Made by a program: the position numbers and the translations under genes. The notes below the pieces were generated by a model. It was given only the letters and a program-made list of their open reading frames with translations, did not search any database and was not told the origin of the DNA. Shown piece after piece: positions 24,818-37,829 of a DNA stretch of 64,000 nucleotides (the first letter of the stretch is position 1; each line of letters begins with the position of its first letter). The DNA lies in the NCBI RefSeq assembly GCF_030445035.2, contig NC_080673.1:35088365-35152364 (forward strand). Direction: 5' to 3'. The DNA is from Dasypus novemcinctus (Eukaryota; Chordata; Mammalia; Cingulata; Dasypodidae).

Positions 24818-26074
24818 GCCAGTCTCGAAGCCAAACTCAGCATGTAAATGTATTGCCTTCCCCCCAGCATGAGACATGACTCCCAGGGATAAGCCTCCCT
24901 GGCACCAAGGGATTACTACCAAGTACCAGCTGATAATGTAACTAGAAAATGACCTTGAATAAAAGGGTCAACTCAGACCAGCAGAATATCTCAATCTACA
25001 TATAATACCAGGAGTTAAAAATGCTTTTTGACCTGAATAAAAGAGGAAAATGGAAAGGACAAATGAGTTTACATGGCTATGAGTCTCCAAAAAGAGCCAG
25101 GAGGTTATCAGAGGAGTTGCCCTTATGCACACCTCAGCAGAGTCCCAGAGACAGATAAAGTAGATACAACTCCAGGTATTGGTTCTTCTGAGTGCTGCAG
25201 AGACCCACAGGTTCTGTGTTCATGGCAGATGGAGTTCAGTGCCATGTCAGTTGGCCCTACTTTGGAGTTTGTGTTTCTTTGTGATGGAGCTGGACTCAGA
25301 CATGATCTTTGTCCACAAGTGTCTCCTGTTACTTTTGCCGGAACTGTGGTTGGTACTAGGGTTTAATGTATGCCCAGGGGACCCAAATCTCTGGACTGAC
25401 TGTGTGATAGCCGGGCCCTGAGCCTCAGCAGACTTGCAACTCCTACACTCTGGTTTATTGGACTTACCCCACTCAGCTAACATGGAGGTGATGAGGGTCA
25501 ACCACCACGCCAGGGAGCCAAGAGTGCCTACAGATGGAAGCAGGAGAATTACATCCAGCATCCATGTGGAATCTAAGCCCCCTCTTGATATACATGTGGA
25601 GTGGACACAACCATTCTAGGGTCCACAGGATGGAGGAATACAGAATGGATTAGGGTGGACTTACTGATACTCTATTCATGAACTATTGTGATTAGTAATT
25701 GAAGAAAATGTGGCATTGGTGTGGAGAAAGTGGCCATGGTGGCTGCTGAGGGTAGGAAGTGGGAGGAAGAGATGTGATGTGAGGGCATTTTCGGGACTTG
25801 GAGTTGTCCTGGGTGGTGCTGCAGGGACAGTTACCTGACACTGTATGTCCTCCCATGGCCCACTTGGTGGACTATGGGAGAGTGTGGGCTATGATGTGGA
25901 CCACTGACCATGAGGTGCAGCGGTGCTCAGAGATGTATTCACCAAATGCAATGAATGTCTCATGATGATGGAGGAGGTTGTTGTTTTGGGGGGAGGAGTG
26001 GTGTGAGGGGGGTGGGGGGCATATGGGAACCTCATATTTTTTAATGTAACATTAAAAAAATAAAGACAAAAAAA
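24818..26074 (+). mobile_element. L1-type 3'UTR retroposon, truncated, with TSD
   Basis: 1,257 bp ending in an A-rich tail (AATAAAGACAAAAAAAAG). Flanked by AGAATCTCTTATG (24,805-24,817) and AGAACCTCTTATG (26,075-26,087). Contains ATGACTCCCAGGGATAAGCC and GAGGGCATTTTCGGGACTTG, both shared in divergent form with 56,820 and 57,630. I read it as the 3'UTR of a xenarthran L1 subfamily. The 80-104 codon open frames here are not genes. Confidence 0.75.
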
Positions 26075-26089
26075 AGAACCTCTTATGTT

Positions 26090-26820
26090 TTCTTCACAAC
26101 TTTTGGAATTAAAATTTCTGTTCTTAAGGTATTTGCTTGATCTGAGTAAAGTTCCTGAGTATAGGATAATATTTATAGATGGTCTAGACAATACTTGTAT
26201 TACATATTCTAAAGTAATAAGAAAAATCAGCTAGATGACCAATATTAGCTTTTACTTTTGTCAGAAAGAAAAATATTTTGCTGTCCTTCAAAAATTTTGG
26301 TACAGAATCTTCATCTTCTTCATCACTGCAGACATTACCAAAGTGTTTGGCATTGAACAAGTATTTACTAAAAATGTGAGGAAGAAAAGAAAGAAGAAAA
26401 TTCTGTGATATTTTTTGGTGCATATGAGCAACATAGGTATAAGTACTTTTACAGTATAAATTCTTGGCTTTCATCAAATATTTTCTATTTCAGGCCCAAA
26501 TCCAAAGGCATCAATGGATCTTTAACTTTATCTTGCAAATGTAGATATTTGCTTTAAAAGAGTAGTGTTGACCCAAGAGTTTACTACTTTAAAGAGATCA
26601 CATGGCTGCAATCTAAGGCAGCATCAGAATAACAAGAGACAACACAGAATGAAGTCATGAATATTTTATAGATTTTCAAAAATTCTAGCCTATTTGTGGG
26701 GCTTCCTTATTTTTATTTATTTTCAGGGTCTACATATGGAAAAGCATCTCGCTATTACCCAAAGGAAATGTAATCTCTAGACAACTAATCATTTGAAATT
26801 TTTTCAAGCCTTTTAGACCT
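26090..26820. other. Gene-free intronic stretch
   Basis: Anonymous AT-rich intron. The 97-codon minus frame at 26,184-26,477 has no recognisable features. Confidence 0.5.
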
Positions 26821-27413
26821 TGTGGCAGTTTGACATTATTGATGAATTCTATAAAAAAGAAATAAACTTTTTGTAAACTGGTCTGTTCCTCTGGGCATGA
26901 TACACTTTGACCATATTAAATTCAGAGGTTTCACTTTCACTTGATTAAATTAAGATTATGACTTGATTAGGCCACTCAGTAGAACCTTGAGTACACACCC
27001 CCTTGGTGGGAAGACATTGACACAGGAAATGTCACAGCCGAGGAGAGAGCTTAGTTTTGATGTTGGAGCCCCAGGAGGAGAGCCGAGCTATTCATCTGAT
27101 AGTTTATAGCTGAGCTGTGGAGAGAGCAGAGCAGTTGAGCCTGGAAAGAGACGAGCCTAGGGAAGAGAGACAAGCCTTATGCCAGGGTACAGCTGAGAGC
27201 AGAAGAAATTGGGAACATGGAGCCTTAAGAGGAAGAAGACTGAACCCTCAGAGACTGGCAGCCATCTTGCTTCAGCATGCAACAACAGACATTAGTGAGG
27301 GAAGTAATTTACTCTTTATATAACTGTAAGCTTCTAACCCAGATAAATAACCTTTATAAAAGCCAACAGATTTCTAGCACTTTGCATCAATACCCCTTTT
27401 GCTGACTCATACA
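26821..27413 (+). mobile_element. MaLR/ERV-type solo LTR, copy 2
   Basis: Complete-looking solo LTR from TGTGGCAGTTTGACATT to GCTGACTCATACA (TG...CA). Same family as 11,803-12,319: GATGTTGGAGCCCCAGG, GGCAGCCATCTTGCTTCAGC, AATAACCTTTATAAAAGCC. Flanking GACCT and GACTT fit a 5 bp duplication with one change. Confidence 0.75.
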
Positions 27414-27419
27414 GACTTT

Positions 27420-28025
27420 TTCAACAGAATACAAAGGCAAAAAGAGCCTCCCTATTCATTCTGGGGAAGGAACTTGTGAAGAAGATGAGATGTTAACAAT
27501 GTGCTAGCCGACAGCAAGATGCAGACTGCTGATCCATAGTGAAGACGTGACACTGAACCTGCTCCATGTTTAATGTCATCCTATTCATGGGAATTATCGG
27601 CCATCATTTGCGTTGGCTCAGATTTATCAATGGTTGAGGTGATAACTGAACAGTATTAGATATTCACACTAAATGATAACCAGGACCTATACTTTTTAAC
27701 TTATGCATGATTTTCTGTTCTTACAGTTTTTCTTTTAAATTTTAACAGGGGATTGGATCAAGGACACACCAAGATTCTTGTAATGCATGCATTCAAGGGT
27801 TTTTTTTTAAATAAAATGAAATGCTAGTATCTAGTGTTATTTGAAAGGTTTGAAATTGTATTATTGAAGCTTGTTTTGATAATTGCATAGACAGACTTGT
27901 TAACTACCTTCTTTACCATGCACCTAAGAGTGTAGAGCTAAGTATATGTGACTAATGTTCATGCAGAGGAATTGGAATCACTGAAATTTGCAGTATTTGC
28001 CACAATAATATATTAGGCAACTATG
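27420..28025. other. Gene-free intronic stretch
   Basis: Nothing identifiable. Confidence 0.5.
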
Positions 28026-28029
28026 GTTA

Positions 28030-28190
28030 TTTAATACTGATAATTAAATTACAAAACAGGTACTATAATTACCCCAATTTTATAGACTGAGGAACCAGGA
28101 TTTTAAAGGTTAACTGGTTTATACAAAGTCACACAACTAAGAAATCTTAAAGCCGAATTTTAACCCATTTCTTCCAATTCTAATATATTA
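28030..28190 (-). mobile_element. MIR SINE
   Basis: Antisense MIR core: CCAATTTTATAGACTGAGGA, AAAGGTTAACTGGTTTATAC, AAAGTCACACAACTAAGAA. Confidence 0.75.
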
Positions 28191-28194
28191 CATT

Positions 28195-29175
28195 GCCACA
28201 TGAGATTGGAAACAGACTCTGCCTTAGGAAACAGTGAGCTAGTTTTCTAGCACGAAAGCTCCTCCACAGATTTATAGTGACTTAGAACAAATCAATTCAA
28301 TTTCTTTTTTTCTCATCCAGGAATGGTTGTAAAAATAGTTCCACTTATCCTGTAAAGTTTACGAGCTATGGTGAAGACCAAACAGATAATGAAATATTAT
28401 GAAAAGCTAAACATTCTAAATAAAAATTAACTGATAAAATATATAACCTCTCTGAAGGCAGGAACTTCCATTTTATCATCCTCCATCACTCTGACTATGC
28501 CGTTTAGTTCAGAGTAAATGGCGAAGATACAGAGAAGGGAATATTTGGAATATTTATGACATCTTAAAGTAGGCATATATTTTCTCATTTTAATGCCTCC
28601 AATAATACTATCAAGTATGATGTGAAAACTGGTCCTCAATCTACAGAGAGTAAGAAACGTGTTTTGTACCATAAAGCTATTAATTGTATTGAGATACGGA
28701 TTTGCTGATTCTAAAGCTTTTGTTCACTTTTCTGCTTTTCAATTAAATAAATATCATTTAATTAATTAATCAAGAGAAAAGCAGGAATCTATAATATGAA
28801 TCATTAGACAAAGTGTTTAGATATCTTAATTATATGCTTGAAAGATCTACCAGGGATAAAATAGTTCCTACTTGTTCAACATCCTCACTGTAAGTGATAT
28901 GCAATAAAGGGGGAAAATGTAGTGCTACTCGAGTTTCAACACCTCAGCTTTTAAAAATCATTCTCGTACTTTAGTGTACTTTGTCACCAAGCAACACATA
29001 TGTCCTATGCAGATATACAAATAGTATAAAATGATTCTAACAAGGAACTAGATATGCATTCTTCTTTTATTCTGTCTTTCATAGCAAATGTTTATCAAAA
29101 CTTTCCAAAGATTGCAACACCATGAGTAATAAGAAGTTAGCAAATTTGTGTGCACACACATACACTAAACACCCT
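28195..29175. other. Gene-free intronic stretch
   Basis: Anonymous. CTCTCTGAAGGCAGGAACTT at 28,448 hints at a very old L2 tail. Confidence 0.4.
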
Positions 29176-29179
29176 ATAG

Positions 29180-29340
29180 CATGTTTTGTGATTATTATGT
29201 ATCTTCAAAACAATACTACAATTGATGATTTCTCTTTTACAATGGTGGAAACTGAGATTTAGAGAGATTAAACAATTTGCCCAATTCACACATCTAGTAT
29301 ATAACTAGAATTCGGTTGCAGATATAGACTCTTAACAAGT
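29180..29340 (-). mobile_element. MIR SINE
   Basis: Antisense MIR core: AATGGTGGAAACTGAGATTT, AGAGAGATTAAACAATTTGC, CACACATCTAGTATATAACT. Confidence 0.8.
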
Positions 29341-31714
29341 ACTATTCTGTCTCAGACTTCAGGGCTGCTAACTGAAAAATCAGCCTTTGATCATCATTCA
29401 TCATTAATGATTCATTCATCACTAACATGACAAACCTTGACTTGTACATCTGAGATATAAAGATGAGGATTTTATGGTCTTTTCCTCAAAAGGACAAAAG
29501 CTCTAAAGCTCCTGGATATCACCTCAGAATTGTTGTCTATGTTGCTCTTTATATGTTAATTCGTAGTAACACTGTAAACTAGTAAAACCAAAACTGGTTA
29601 AACAGGTTAAACTATAAATTATGAAAGTCCTTGAAAATTACAAAGCCAATGTCTCCATTTCTTACTTAAACTAAAAAGAACTACCAAAATTCTTCTGTTC
29701 CTCACAAACTCAAGATAAGACATGAAGACAACAAATTAAAAAAAGATAAACCTTGACATAAATTAAAATGTATCTCCCACAAAAAACTAGCACCCTTCCC
29801 CACACCTTTAGAAATATAGAGCTCCACTTTCAAAACAGTCTTTGTCAATGGCTTGCAATATGGAGAGATGGTGTTTTTAAGGGAACCCTCCTCCCACTCT
29901 GGAATGGTAGAAGCTATTTATTTCTGTGGTAGCAGGATCAGTGAAAACAGATGGCCTTGTAAAATATATGTGATTAATAATAAATAGTTTACATGAAGCC
30001 CTTGAGAGCTTAGCATCACTAAGATGGATAGGACAATATTTTCAGATATATTGACCAAACTGTTCACTCAAACCTTAAAATCCTTGTTTTTCAGGGTGAA
30101 ACTACCCATTGTTATATATTTTGGTCTCAAATTGTCCTTTAAATGATTTTTCTGCATAACTAACCTTAAAAACAAAAATTATTATATATTGTCTGAAAAT
30201 TATTAATTTTGTTAAAAATTATTACAAGACAAGGTAGCATGTTTAAAATTATATGTAGGAACTTTAAAATCCAGTTGGATGGTAAAGAAGCAAAGAAACA
30301 TTACCACATGGATCAAGAGATTTGGGGCTGTTCTACTGAGGTAAGTTGTATGGGCATTTCTCAAGCATTTGCTGAGGGTTTACAGTATTTCAGGCACCTC
30401 AAGCAGGAGACAAAGCTGACTATGACACAATCTGCTGTCCTGTAAAGCTTACAGTTCAGTAAAGCATTCATAGTATATATATTTTATCTCCAATGTTTTT
30501 TAAAGCTTTCAGTCAATATTTTATCTCATAAATATAAAAGACTTTTTTCTCCTATCCAGAATGATAAATGTCCCTAACTGGGTTTTTTTGTGCCTATTTG
30601 ATGCATATTTCTTCCTTTGCTTCTTGGTTCTCTCTAGAAGTAAAAAATAGTTTCTACTATTCAATGTTATGATTAGATTAGTCAGTGATAATGTAGAAAA
30701 TTAACTATAGAAATGTAAGCTAAGCAAACAAAATTAAAGAGAAGTTTGATCAAAAATTTTAAAAAGTAAAAAATAAAGAATACACAGTTACAAATTCCTA
30801 CATCTTCCTAGTACACCAAGTTTTGCTCGCTCTTGGAATTCTTCCCTCTCTCTCCACAGTCCCCTTCCCACACTTTCAGAAATCTGGCAATTCCAGTTTT
30901 CAATGATGTAAAAGAAATAATTTTTCTTAACCAAAAAATCTTTATTTCAATATGACCATTCTATCCTTTTTTCTCATGTGCAAGAAATATATATATGTAC
31001 ATAAATACACATACATATAATCAAAACATTGAAATATTCTTACTGCAATGGCCCAAACATCATTACTAGAGAAGCTGTACAATTAACGCAAAATTTAAAA
31101 CAAAACAGTATATTAATGCAAAGAATTAATACCAGCTGCAAAATATTTGTGATCTGAGAAAATCTTTTCTTTATCAAATTATGTAAATTGAGTTTCAGTT
31201 AGACTTATGCTAAAGCTAGAAATTATGGTCATGTCATATTCTGTTACAAGGATAGAGAAACAAATAATATACCACTATACTTTAATAATGAACACAGAGT
31301 ATATTTGCTTTATATGACATAAACATATTTCTCTCATTTCCATTAGCATTACTGGGAAATTAGAACATAGTTAAATACTTGAATTGAAGAGATACCTTCA
31401 GAGGTTCACTGAAATTCACTCAGAGTGAAAGTATCACAGAACCATAGAATAACTCAATGTCATAGTATTTGTAGTTTAAACTTAATTTTACATGAAAGGG
31501 AAAGAAACTTCACAGAAATATTATGCTCTATTCAAAGAATTTTGGAAAACTAAAATTTAGGCATTTCTAAATTCAATCCAACCTGTGCTCATTTTTAAAA
31601 TACTGATATCACCAGAAGAAAGTATAGGAATATTATGCAGCATAGCCATAAACAAACTATGTAAAACTATAATATAAAGCTCTGAAGAGCAATCCAAATA
31701 AACTCTGAAGAGTG

Positions 31715-31755
31715 TTTGTGTGTGTGTGTGTGTATACACACACATATATATATCA
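31715..31755 (+). repeat. (TG)n / (CA)n / (TA)n microsatellite
   Basis: TGTGTG run turning into TATACACACACA and TATATATA, self-complementary overall. Confidence 0.9.
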
Positions 31756-33190
31756 TTTGTCTAAAAATATGTTTTTTACCCAAGCAAATTACCAACAGAA
31801 TGAAAACAAGCAAAGATAAATTATTGGAAATTATTACTAAAGACAGACTGCAGGCCCAGGTATAAAGAAGCACACATACAACACACACACACCTTAGTAA
31901 AAATACCAGAGCAAATGTCCCACTATAGTAAACTATGTCCATAAACTTCTCATTTCCAGACATCTTCTAAATAAAACTAAATAGGTATTTTTATAATTTA
32001 ATTTACTTTTTAATTTGCCCTAAAATAATTAACATAGAAAATTGTGATACGTAATATCTTAGGATGAAAACAAACAAAGATTTTTGTGGCAGCTCAAGGA
32101 ATATATAAAGTTTATAATCTGTGGAAAATCCACAGCTAAAATGGAAACTCCACCAGACCCACAGTGTCAGGGCCCTTGTAATGGCAGTCTTGTATTTTTA
32201 CTATTTGCAACATGGTTTCTACCTCAATATAAATGTTGGCATTTATAAATCCTCTTTAAAATGTTCATTGTACATTTCTTCAGCAAATCGCTTTGACATC
32301 TATCAATGTGGCTTTCAGGATAAAGATAACAGCTTTCATCTAGCTTGTAGATGAAAATGAAATATAGGACATCTCTGTCTAAATAGGATTTAAGAAAATA
32401 ACAAGTAAATTGTTTCTTTTGAAATCCAAATGCAGAGCAAACACAGGAATTCTTACGTTTAAAGAGTATAATACCATGATAAGGACATCTGCTATAAAAT
32501 CAAATGTGTTTAAACAATCATTAGGTCCCTCAATGCACTGGGAGTGGAGCTAGGCATTAGGAAGACAGCAGGGACATGATCCTACCTTCGAGAAGGCCAA
32601 ATTTTACCTTCTTCTTGTTAATTTTAAAACAAGTTTATTCTATAAATTAAAATCATCATAAATAACAAAATATGTCTAAATTAAATAATACTGAAAAAAT
32701 ATGTAAGGCGTGTTAGTCTCCTAATCAAATACCACTGTAAGAACCACCTTCATTTTTTTTTTCATTTTAGTAGACCCCGCTTTAAAAAAACATTTTGATA
32801 TTTAAAATTGTTAAATCAGAAATGGTTTTGCAATTTTAACTTTGAATTCAACAACTAATTTGCCTATTGCACTGAAGAAGCATAGCCATATAACAAGGTT
32901 GGCAGTTAGTTACTTAGATCTTTAGAGAATACTTCTGAAATTTTGACTGAGAATTGCCGTAATAAAAGACTCATTTTTAGTACAATCTGGGGAATCTTCA
33001 GTAGAATCCAGTTTAAAAAGAAGAAAGGAAATAGAATTTAGCATCTAAATTAAGTATTTAAATCTAATACAAGATTTTAGTGTAATGCACCCTTTGCACA
33101 CTTAAAAATTATTTTCTATTTCAACTTAGATGCTGTTTACTGTAACAGTATTTGCTCTGAAGATAGAGTACTTTTGTTGACTGTAAAAAA

Positions 33191-33248
33191 TAATAAAGTA
33201 GAAGAAAGAGAAGGAGAAGAAGGAGGAGGAAGCGAAGGGGGAGGAGAA
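33191..33248 (+). repeat. Polypurine (GAA/GGA) tract
   Basis: AGAAGAAAGAGAAGGAGAAG continuing as pure purine with GGA units. Confidence 0.9.
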
Positions 33249-33930
33249 AAACACTAATTCTCTCTAAAATTCAATTGTATGGCAACACATACTGGAATAA
33301 TTACAAGCAATTGCTCTTTTTTTAACCTATTCAAATTTTTCAGAGTTCTAGGAAGTTTGGACATTTGCAAAGTGTTATTGGAAAAGATTAGGGGAGGCTC
33401 TAAGGCATAAATCAGCATCACCTTGTCATGTCATAGGGCAATAACCCCAGCACTTTAAAGGCTTGATGTGAAAGGGAAATGCCTCACGGATCTTGAGTTA
33501 GCAAGTTGGGTCTTGCTCAAGACCTCAATATAAGTAGTATAGGAATAATGTCTTACTAACATTAACCTTCCATATTTTCAAATAGTAATTTTCATTTAAA
33601 TGCAGTTTTTTTTCAGTTTAAAATAAAATCTTTCAATGTTATCCTTCGATTTTTCTATTTAGTACAATCTATCATTTTCTTAATATTCTCTTGTAATAAG
33701 TGAAATATGAAAGTTTAACTATAAAATATCCAATGACAAATTAAAACTCACAGAAAAAAATAACAATTTCTTTCTTAAAAATGTGCAATTCAGTAGAACT
33801 TAACATTTGTAAACCGAGATTGTACGGTATTGTGTTCCAGAACATGTGTTCATGGTTTTTTTCATGCCATGTTTTCTTGACATTATTTAATAGCATTGAA
33901 GTTGATTCTGGCTTAATTAAATTTTTGCAT

Positions 33931-33950
33931 ATGAGATGAGATGAGATGAG
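33931..33950 (+). repeat. (ATGAG)4 pentanucleotide repeat
   Basis: Four exact ATGAG units. Confidence 0.9.
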
Positions 33951-34477
33951 AACTCAAGATTCCAGTAAACACCTCAACAAAAATGACCAAACATGACTGC
34001 CCAGTTACCTCTAACTCTAATTATATATAAATAAACCATGAGGTTGCGCTGATGCACAGTGCAATAAGGGTTTGGTAAATATCAATCTGATGAACACAAA
34101 TACATAATCTCAATTCATAAGTAAAATTCAAAGACAAGAAATATACCTTAAAAATATCAGAGAAGTCAAAGTTAAAAAACTGGAACTGTACAATTTTAAA
34201 ATCCTCTGTCTTCCAAGAGTCTTTTCAATATATGCTGTTTTTAATGTCTTTATGAATCAAGTTGACAGGAATATTTTAAATAAGCTATTAAAAAATTGAA
34301 GGTGCTTTGTTTTTAACAGGCATTGCAGTTATTTTTTCTAATTCTTATCATTTTAAATGATTTTTTAAAAATTAGATGTCTTTTTTTTCAGTTTTTCTAA
34401 ATAAATTTGTTTACAGTGTTTCAAAAGGTATTCAGTGTGCGCAACAGTTTTATGAAAGAACAATATATTTTCCAACA

Positions 34478-34491
34478 CCTCCATCTGCTGG
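34478..34491 (-). promoter_or_regulatory. Candidate CTCF motif, intron 2
   Basis: Minus strand reads CCAGCAGATGGAGG, 13 of 14 to the core CCASYAGRKGGCRS. About one such match is expected by chance in a window this size, so weak. Confidence 0.25.
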
Positions 34492-35094
34492 CTTAGAGAA
34501 AAAGTAGATTTTTATTTGCCATTTATTTAAATTTAATATTTTTATAATTTATTTTGTTTTATAGATATAAAACATAAAATAGTCAAATTAAATTAGACTA
34601 ATGCCATTTGTCAGTTATTCATCAAAAGAAATAGAAAAAAAAGATTTTGAAGTATAAATTTAACATTTAATACTTTCAATTGAAAAATCCCACAGAATCA
34701 AATACTCATGTTTATCACCCTCTTAAACAGTTTTATTTTCAAAAGTTTTAGTGATACATAAAGCATTAACATTAACAATTTTTAGAATGCAAAAATACTT
34801 AGCATTTCCTAAAACTCTGCTGTTGATTTTTTAGTTAATTACACGAGATGTATCCATATGCCTATTTTAAATCTATTATTACCACAAAAAAAAAAAAACA
34901 GATTTCTGAGTTACTGTACTAAACTAGTATATTCTCGCATCCTCATATTAAAGTTCTTAGACAAGACCCACAGCTGCAGGTGTCTATTGAAGGCATCAAT
35001 GCCTATGGGGCTTTGGAAAGTATTCTAAAGAACAGAGAAAGGAAAAATTTGAAAAATGAATTCCCATGGGAAAAGCATCCTTATATTCTCTGAC

Positions 35095-35140
35095 AGTTAG
35101 GAGGCACTCGATAAATATTTATTGAATGAATGAATGAATT
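35095..35140 (+). mobile_element. L2/MIR-type 3' tail
   Basis: GGCACTCGATAAATATTTAT followed by TGAATGAATGAATGAATTC, the usual tail of L2. Confidence 0.6.
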
Positions 35141-35281
35141 CTTGAGGCCCATTACTGGTTTCAATTACTGCACACATCAGATGCTAGTTTGATTTTTTTT
35201 TTTTTCTGGTTTTATGCTTTGTAGTTTCTCATAATGAAGACTTAGCATTTGAACAACCTTCAGGAAAAAAAATAAGACTAT

Positions 35282-35388
35282 TTCCAACTAAGAAGAAAAA
35301 GAAAGAGGAAGGGAAAGAGGAGTGAGGAGGAGGAGGAGGGAAGGAAAGAGGGAGGGAAGGAGAGAAAAAGAAAGAAAAAAAGAAATGG
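35282..35388 (+). repeat. Polypurine tract
   Basis: About 100 bp almost entirely A and G (GAAAGAGGAAGGG, GGAGGAGGAGGG, GAAAGAAAAAAAG). Confidence 0.9.
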
Positions 35389-37213
35389 GAAATCTGGCTT
35401 TATTTCCTCAGGTACCCATGGAAACAAATGGGAACAAATTGGTACTTTCATTATTCCACTGTGACTGTGAACTAGAAGGATGTGGGAGTTCAATGTGATG
35501 CACATAGACATTTTACCCAGTTCAGAATATAATGACTTCACTTCATTTGCATAACCTTAACCATTCAGTAGATCTTGCTGGATGCTTAAACCAATGTGGA
35601 TCTCAGCATTTCCAAATATGTCCCTCCTTCTGAAGAATAAAATTAAATAAGTAAACTAATAACTTTTCTACTTAATAATATTATACTATTGAGCCGTAAA
35701 ACTCCATTTTCTTAATATAAAAGTTTAACCCTGTCGGATTTGTATAGATTACCTAGGAAGAAGAAAGCTCATTAATGAACATTGATTGGTGATGCATATC
35801 TTTTTAATAATGGAGTTAAAGAGCAGAATTCTTAGATTTCTGAAGGAAAATGGTGTAAATAAGTTGTTTTGGTCTTAACTATCAATATATTTTATGTTGT
35901 CACTTCCACTTCATATAGGAAAGAATTATAGACTTCCTGACTGAAAAGGTAAGAAAATAAAGGTTAAAAATTGGGATACAACCTTGAACAGACACAACAA
36001 ATTTGGCATTAGAGATTTCCATCTATTTCTTTACTGCTGATTGTGATTGTAGTTTACACAAGCATCTCTCTCTGAAAAGAATTAAACTAAATTTACCTTT
36101 TCTACTGTAAAACTTCATACTATAATGAAGGAATTAAGTCACACACACAAAAAAAATTAGTGGCTGCCTAGTCATTGAGTCAATGTCAACTCCAGGAGGT
36201 TCTATCCAATGAGCTTTGTTTCAATATTTCTGTTTCACTAGGACTCTTCAGTGGTTAATAAGCTTATTATAACCTGGGCAGTGCAAATGCCATGATTCCC
36301 AATTCCCATGTCCACAACTTTTTAAAAAACTTTCAGTTCTTCACAGTAATTTGTGTTATGTCCTAAATTAATAATCCGTGGAGGAGTAATTACGTAATCT
36401 GAAGACATATGTATTTTTTTTCCAGCTTCACTTTGTTAGAAAAACAAAAATCCCAAGCACATGGAAACTGTGCTACATGAAGATTTGCAGAACTCAGCAC
36501 TGTGGTTAAATGAATTAAGCGGTACAATTTTTACTTTACCAAAGTCATGTGCTGTACAGATAGATGTACACAGTCTGTGAAAACTCAAGGAACTTAATAT
36601 ATAGGTAACATCATTCCATTTTAGTCTGCCTATCTTATTTCAATAAATAGTATATTAAAAACAAATCTATTCACAAATATTGAGACTAAGAACTTAGTTA
36701 CCTAACCGAAACTAGCCACAATCTTTTATCTTTGCAAGATCTCAACATAGTCATTCAAGATTTGTCGGTGTCAAAGTATATTCATTTTGTTCACTGGTCA
36801 TAATGGTTATTTTCTCCATAAGTTTCTCTTATAATCTCCACAAAATGAGTGAACTTTTCAATCACTGACCATTTTCAAAAAGTATATCTGTCGAATACCT
36901 TCACATTATTTTTTAAATCTATATAAATCCAATACCCATGGAGGTGTCTTTCCTTAAGAGTCATCACTTCTGACACATTTTGACATAATATACAAATGCA
37001 TACAGTTAAATATTTAGCACAGTTGCATGTCAAACTTATAAATCAGGAAAAATGGAGACCTTTTTATACCAAATGAATAGTTTAAATCAGATAAACTGGT
37101 CAAGCATAAGGGGCTTCAAAAATTAACACAGCTGTTTGTATATATGCATGTCCTAAAATTTTCCAAGATATTATTCTATAGGCATTGCAAAAAGCTGCAA
37201 ATCCTCTTTAAGG

Positions 37214-37214
<1 letters not shown>

Positions 37215-37263
<49 letters not shown>

Positions 37264-37342
37264 CCCCTCTCTCCCCCCCGTCCCTCCCTCCTCCCCCCCC
37301 ACCTCCCTCCCTCTCTCCCTTTCTCTCCCTCTCTCTCTCAAC
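37215..37342 (+). repeat. (CT)n and polypyrimidine tract
   Basis: About 47 bp of uninterrupted CT dinucleotides followed by about 80 bp of C/T-only mixture with C runs. The complementary strand is a pure polypurine run in the GRIA2 transcript direction. Confidence 0.95.
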
Positions 37343-37689
37343 CATTTCTTTTCTCATTTAGCATCAACATTTGAAGAAAACATAGAGGACTGAAAGCTTC
37401 TTAAATCGATTCTTCTCAAACAATTGATCCCTAGGCATCTAATAGCATCACAGTAATGCCTCTCTTCCATCAAAGAAAATTGTTTCATTTCTTCATTCAT
37501 CCGGGTGACAGCAGTATCAAAACGAGTTGATGATGTTCCAGACTATTATAATCAAGCTCAACTATCGAATATATGATTAAGGCTTAATATGGTGAAGTGG
37601 GATGGCAACGTGTGTGTGTCTAATGTGCAGTTGGGCTTTTCCTGTGGTAATTTTCTGCTAGCTCCTTTGCACTGTAGCCAAAGTGGGGC

Positions 37690-37702
37690 GGGGGGGGGGG
37701 GG
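37690..37702 (+). repeat. Poly-G run at the edge of the intronic CpG island
   Basis: Thirteen consecutive G preceded by GGGGC. It can form a G-quadruplex on the plus strand; length is likely polymorphic or assembly-sensitive. Confidence 0.85.
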
Positions 37703-37829
37703 CGAGCCATCTGCAAATTCCCCCAAATTGTCAGCTATGAAGTACAAGCTGCGAACATCAAGACAGGAAAGAAAAACCCCAGAGCAGCAGGCAGGAAATG
37801 ATGGCAGCTGCTGGGAAGAGGGCAGGAAG

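Larger units (their letters stand above)
29345..37210. other. Long gene-free intronic stretch
   Basis: About 7.9 kb of AT-rich intron with very little repeat content. Recognisable pieces: unassigned ancient repeat at 30,330-30,470 and 32,515-32,600; GT microsatellite at 31,715-31,755; purine tracts at 33,191-33,248 and 35,282-35,388; GAGAT repeat at 33,931-33,950; an L2/MIR-type tail at 35,095-35,140; an unassigned repeat-like block at 36,160-36,270. The low density of young repeats compared with the rest may reflect functional constraint. Confidence 0.5.
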
